From Selenomonas sp. AE3005 (lineage in GTDB: Bacteria > Bacillota > Negativicutes > Selenomonadales > Selenomonadaceae), in assembly GCF_905233635.1 (NCBI RefSeq), contig NZ_CAJODG010000013.1, positions 1-62,003 of the forward strand: a stretch of 62,003 nucleotides of DNA, in the 5' to 3' direction. The translations under genes were made by a program, and so were the position numbers. The notes beneath the pieces were generated by a model. It had not been told where the DNA came from. It was given only the letters and a program-made list of their open reading frames with translations, and did not search any database. Shown here piece after piece: positions 61,849-62,003 of the stretch; position 1 is the first letter of the stretch, and the number at the start of each line of letters is the position of its first letter.

Positions 61849-62003
61849 AGTTTGACGGTTAATGCCTGCTTTATTTTATTTGTTACAGCTCAGTGTGGTG
61901 GAGGTGGTAATACTTTTCGCTGTTTCACTAAATGTCCCACCAGCAAACGACTGGGCTTTTTAGCGACTTTGCGCCGGGCAGGCCAGCGGCGCGATTATTC
62001 ATC
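61849..62003 (+). mobile_element. Terminal-inverted-repeat element, copy B (truncated by the window end)
   Basis: Begins with AGTTTGACGGTTA (61849-61861). Its first 75 bp match the right end of the 26.6-kb element in reverse complement at 66 of 75 positions. A second shared module, TGCGCCGGGCAGGCCA followed by GCGGCGC (from about 61970), also occurs in copy A, but there on the opposite strand relative to the end module. An open frame from ATG 61801 crosses it to the window edge, encoding the same peptide core as copy A (SLTV, LFVTAQ, GGGGNTFRC). Confidence 0.6.

Overview
The window looks like a chromosomal segment of a Negativicutes bacterium (diderm, low-to-mid GC Firmicutes), most likely Selenomonadaceae. 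Firmicute gene orders are present: remA-gmk-rpoZ-coaBC, def-fmt-rsmB-rlmN followed by phosphatase, kinase, rsgA and rpe, and an ACT protein followed by hom-thrB. They sit beside diderm and anaerobe traits: a long AsmA-like envelope protein, a Tat-exported methylmenaquinol:fumarate reductase with a heterodisulfide-reductase-like subunit, and a one-chain pyruvate:ferredoxin oxidoreductase. The genus is an inference. Almost every gene is on the minus strand; only a transglycosylase, one 94-aa orphan and lgt are on the plus strand.

Layout. 1-5.9 kb: arginine operon transcribed argC-J-B-D-F-G, with a promoter overlapping an ARG-box-like palindrome and a 156-bp palindromic element between argB and argD. 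6-10.7 kb: mtgA, a secreted protein, thrC, ybaK and a FlgT-like exported protein. 10.8-14.5 kb: mfrA-mfrB-mfrE. 14.6-21.5 kb: chemoreceptor, LysR regulator, pyruvate oxidoreductase and tRNA-Pro(CGG). 22-26.5 kb: dapF-yicC-remA-gmk-rpoZ-coaBC-HTH operon. 26.5-27.0 kb: no ordinary gene, but a terminal-inverted-repeat element. 27-32 kb: small hypothetical genes, then a tightly packed cca-hydrolase-AsmA trio. 32-35 kb: ACT-hom-thrB. 35-40.3 kb: plsY, der, a radical-SAM/PDZ protein, a frameshifted S1-domain gene and ispH. 40.4-42.1 kb: cbiD-cbiE. 42.2-58.6 kb: one long directon running pepT-def-fmt-DUF116-rsmB-rlmN-fhaA-fhaB-prpC-ftsW-pbp-prkC-rsgA-rpe-queC-folE2-flippase. 58.7-62 kb: lgt on the plus strand, then lysS and greA under a perfect sigma-A promoter, then a second, truncated copy of the repeat element.

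How the genes work together. Arginine, threonine and lysine/peptidoglycan precursor synthesis are nearly complete blocks. PFOR and MfrABE outline a fermentative metabolism with fumarate as terminal electron acceptor. The FHA/phosphatase/kinase/FtsW/PBP block couples Ser/Thr phosphorylation to cell-wall synthesis in an order that mixes the Bacillus and actinobacterial arrangements.

The least expected signals are non-coding. There are three unrelated classes of dispersed or palindromic element, a pair of homologous hairpins that follow the LysR and chemoreceptor genes, and terminators placed directly in front of start codons. The S1-domain gene carries an apparent deletion of about 26 nt that breaks its first S1 domain. 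No CRISPR array, prophage, transposase gene or secondary-metabolite cluster was seen.
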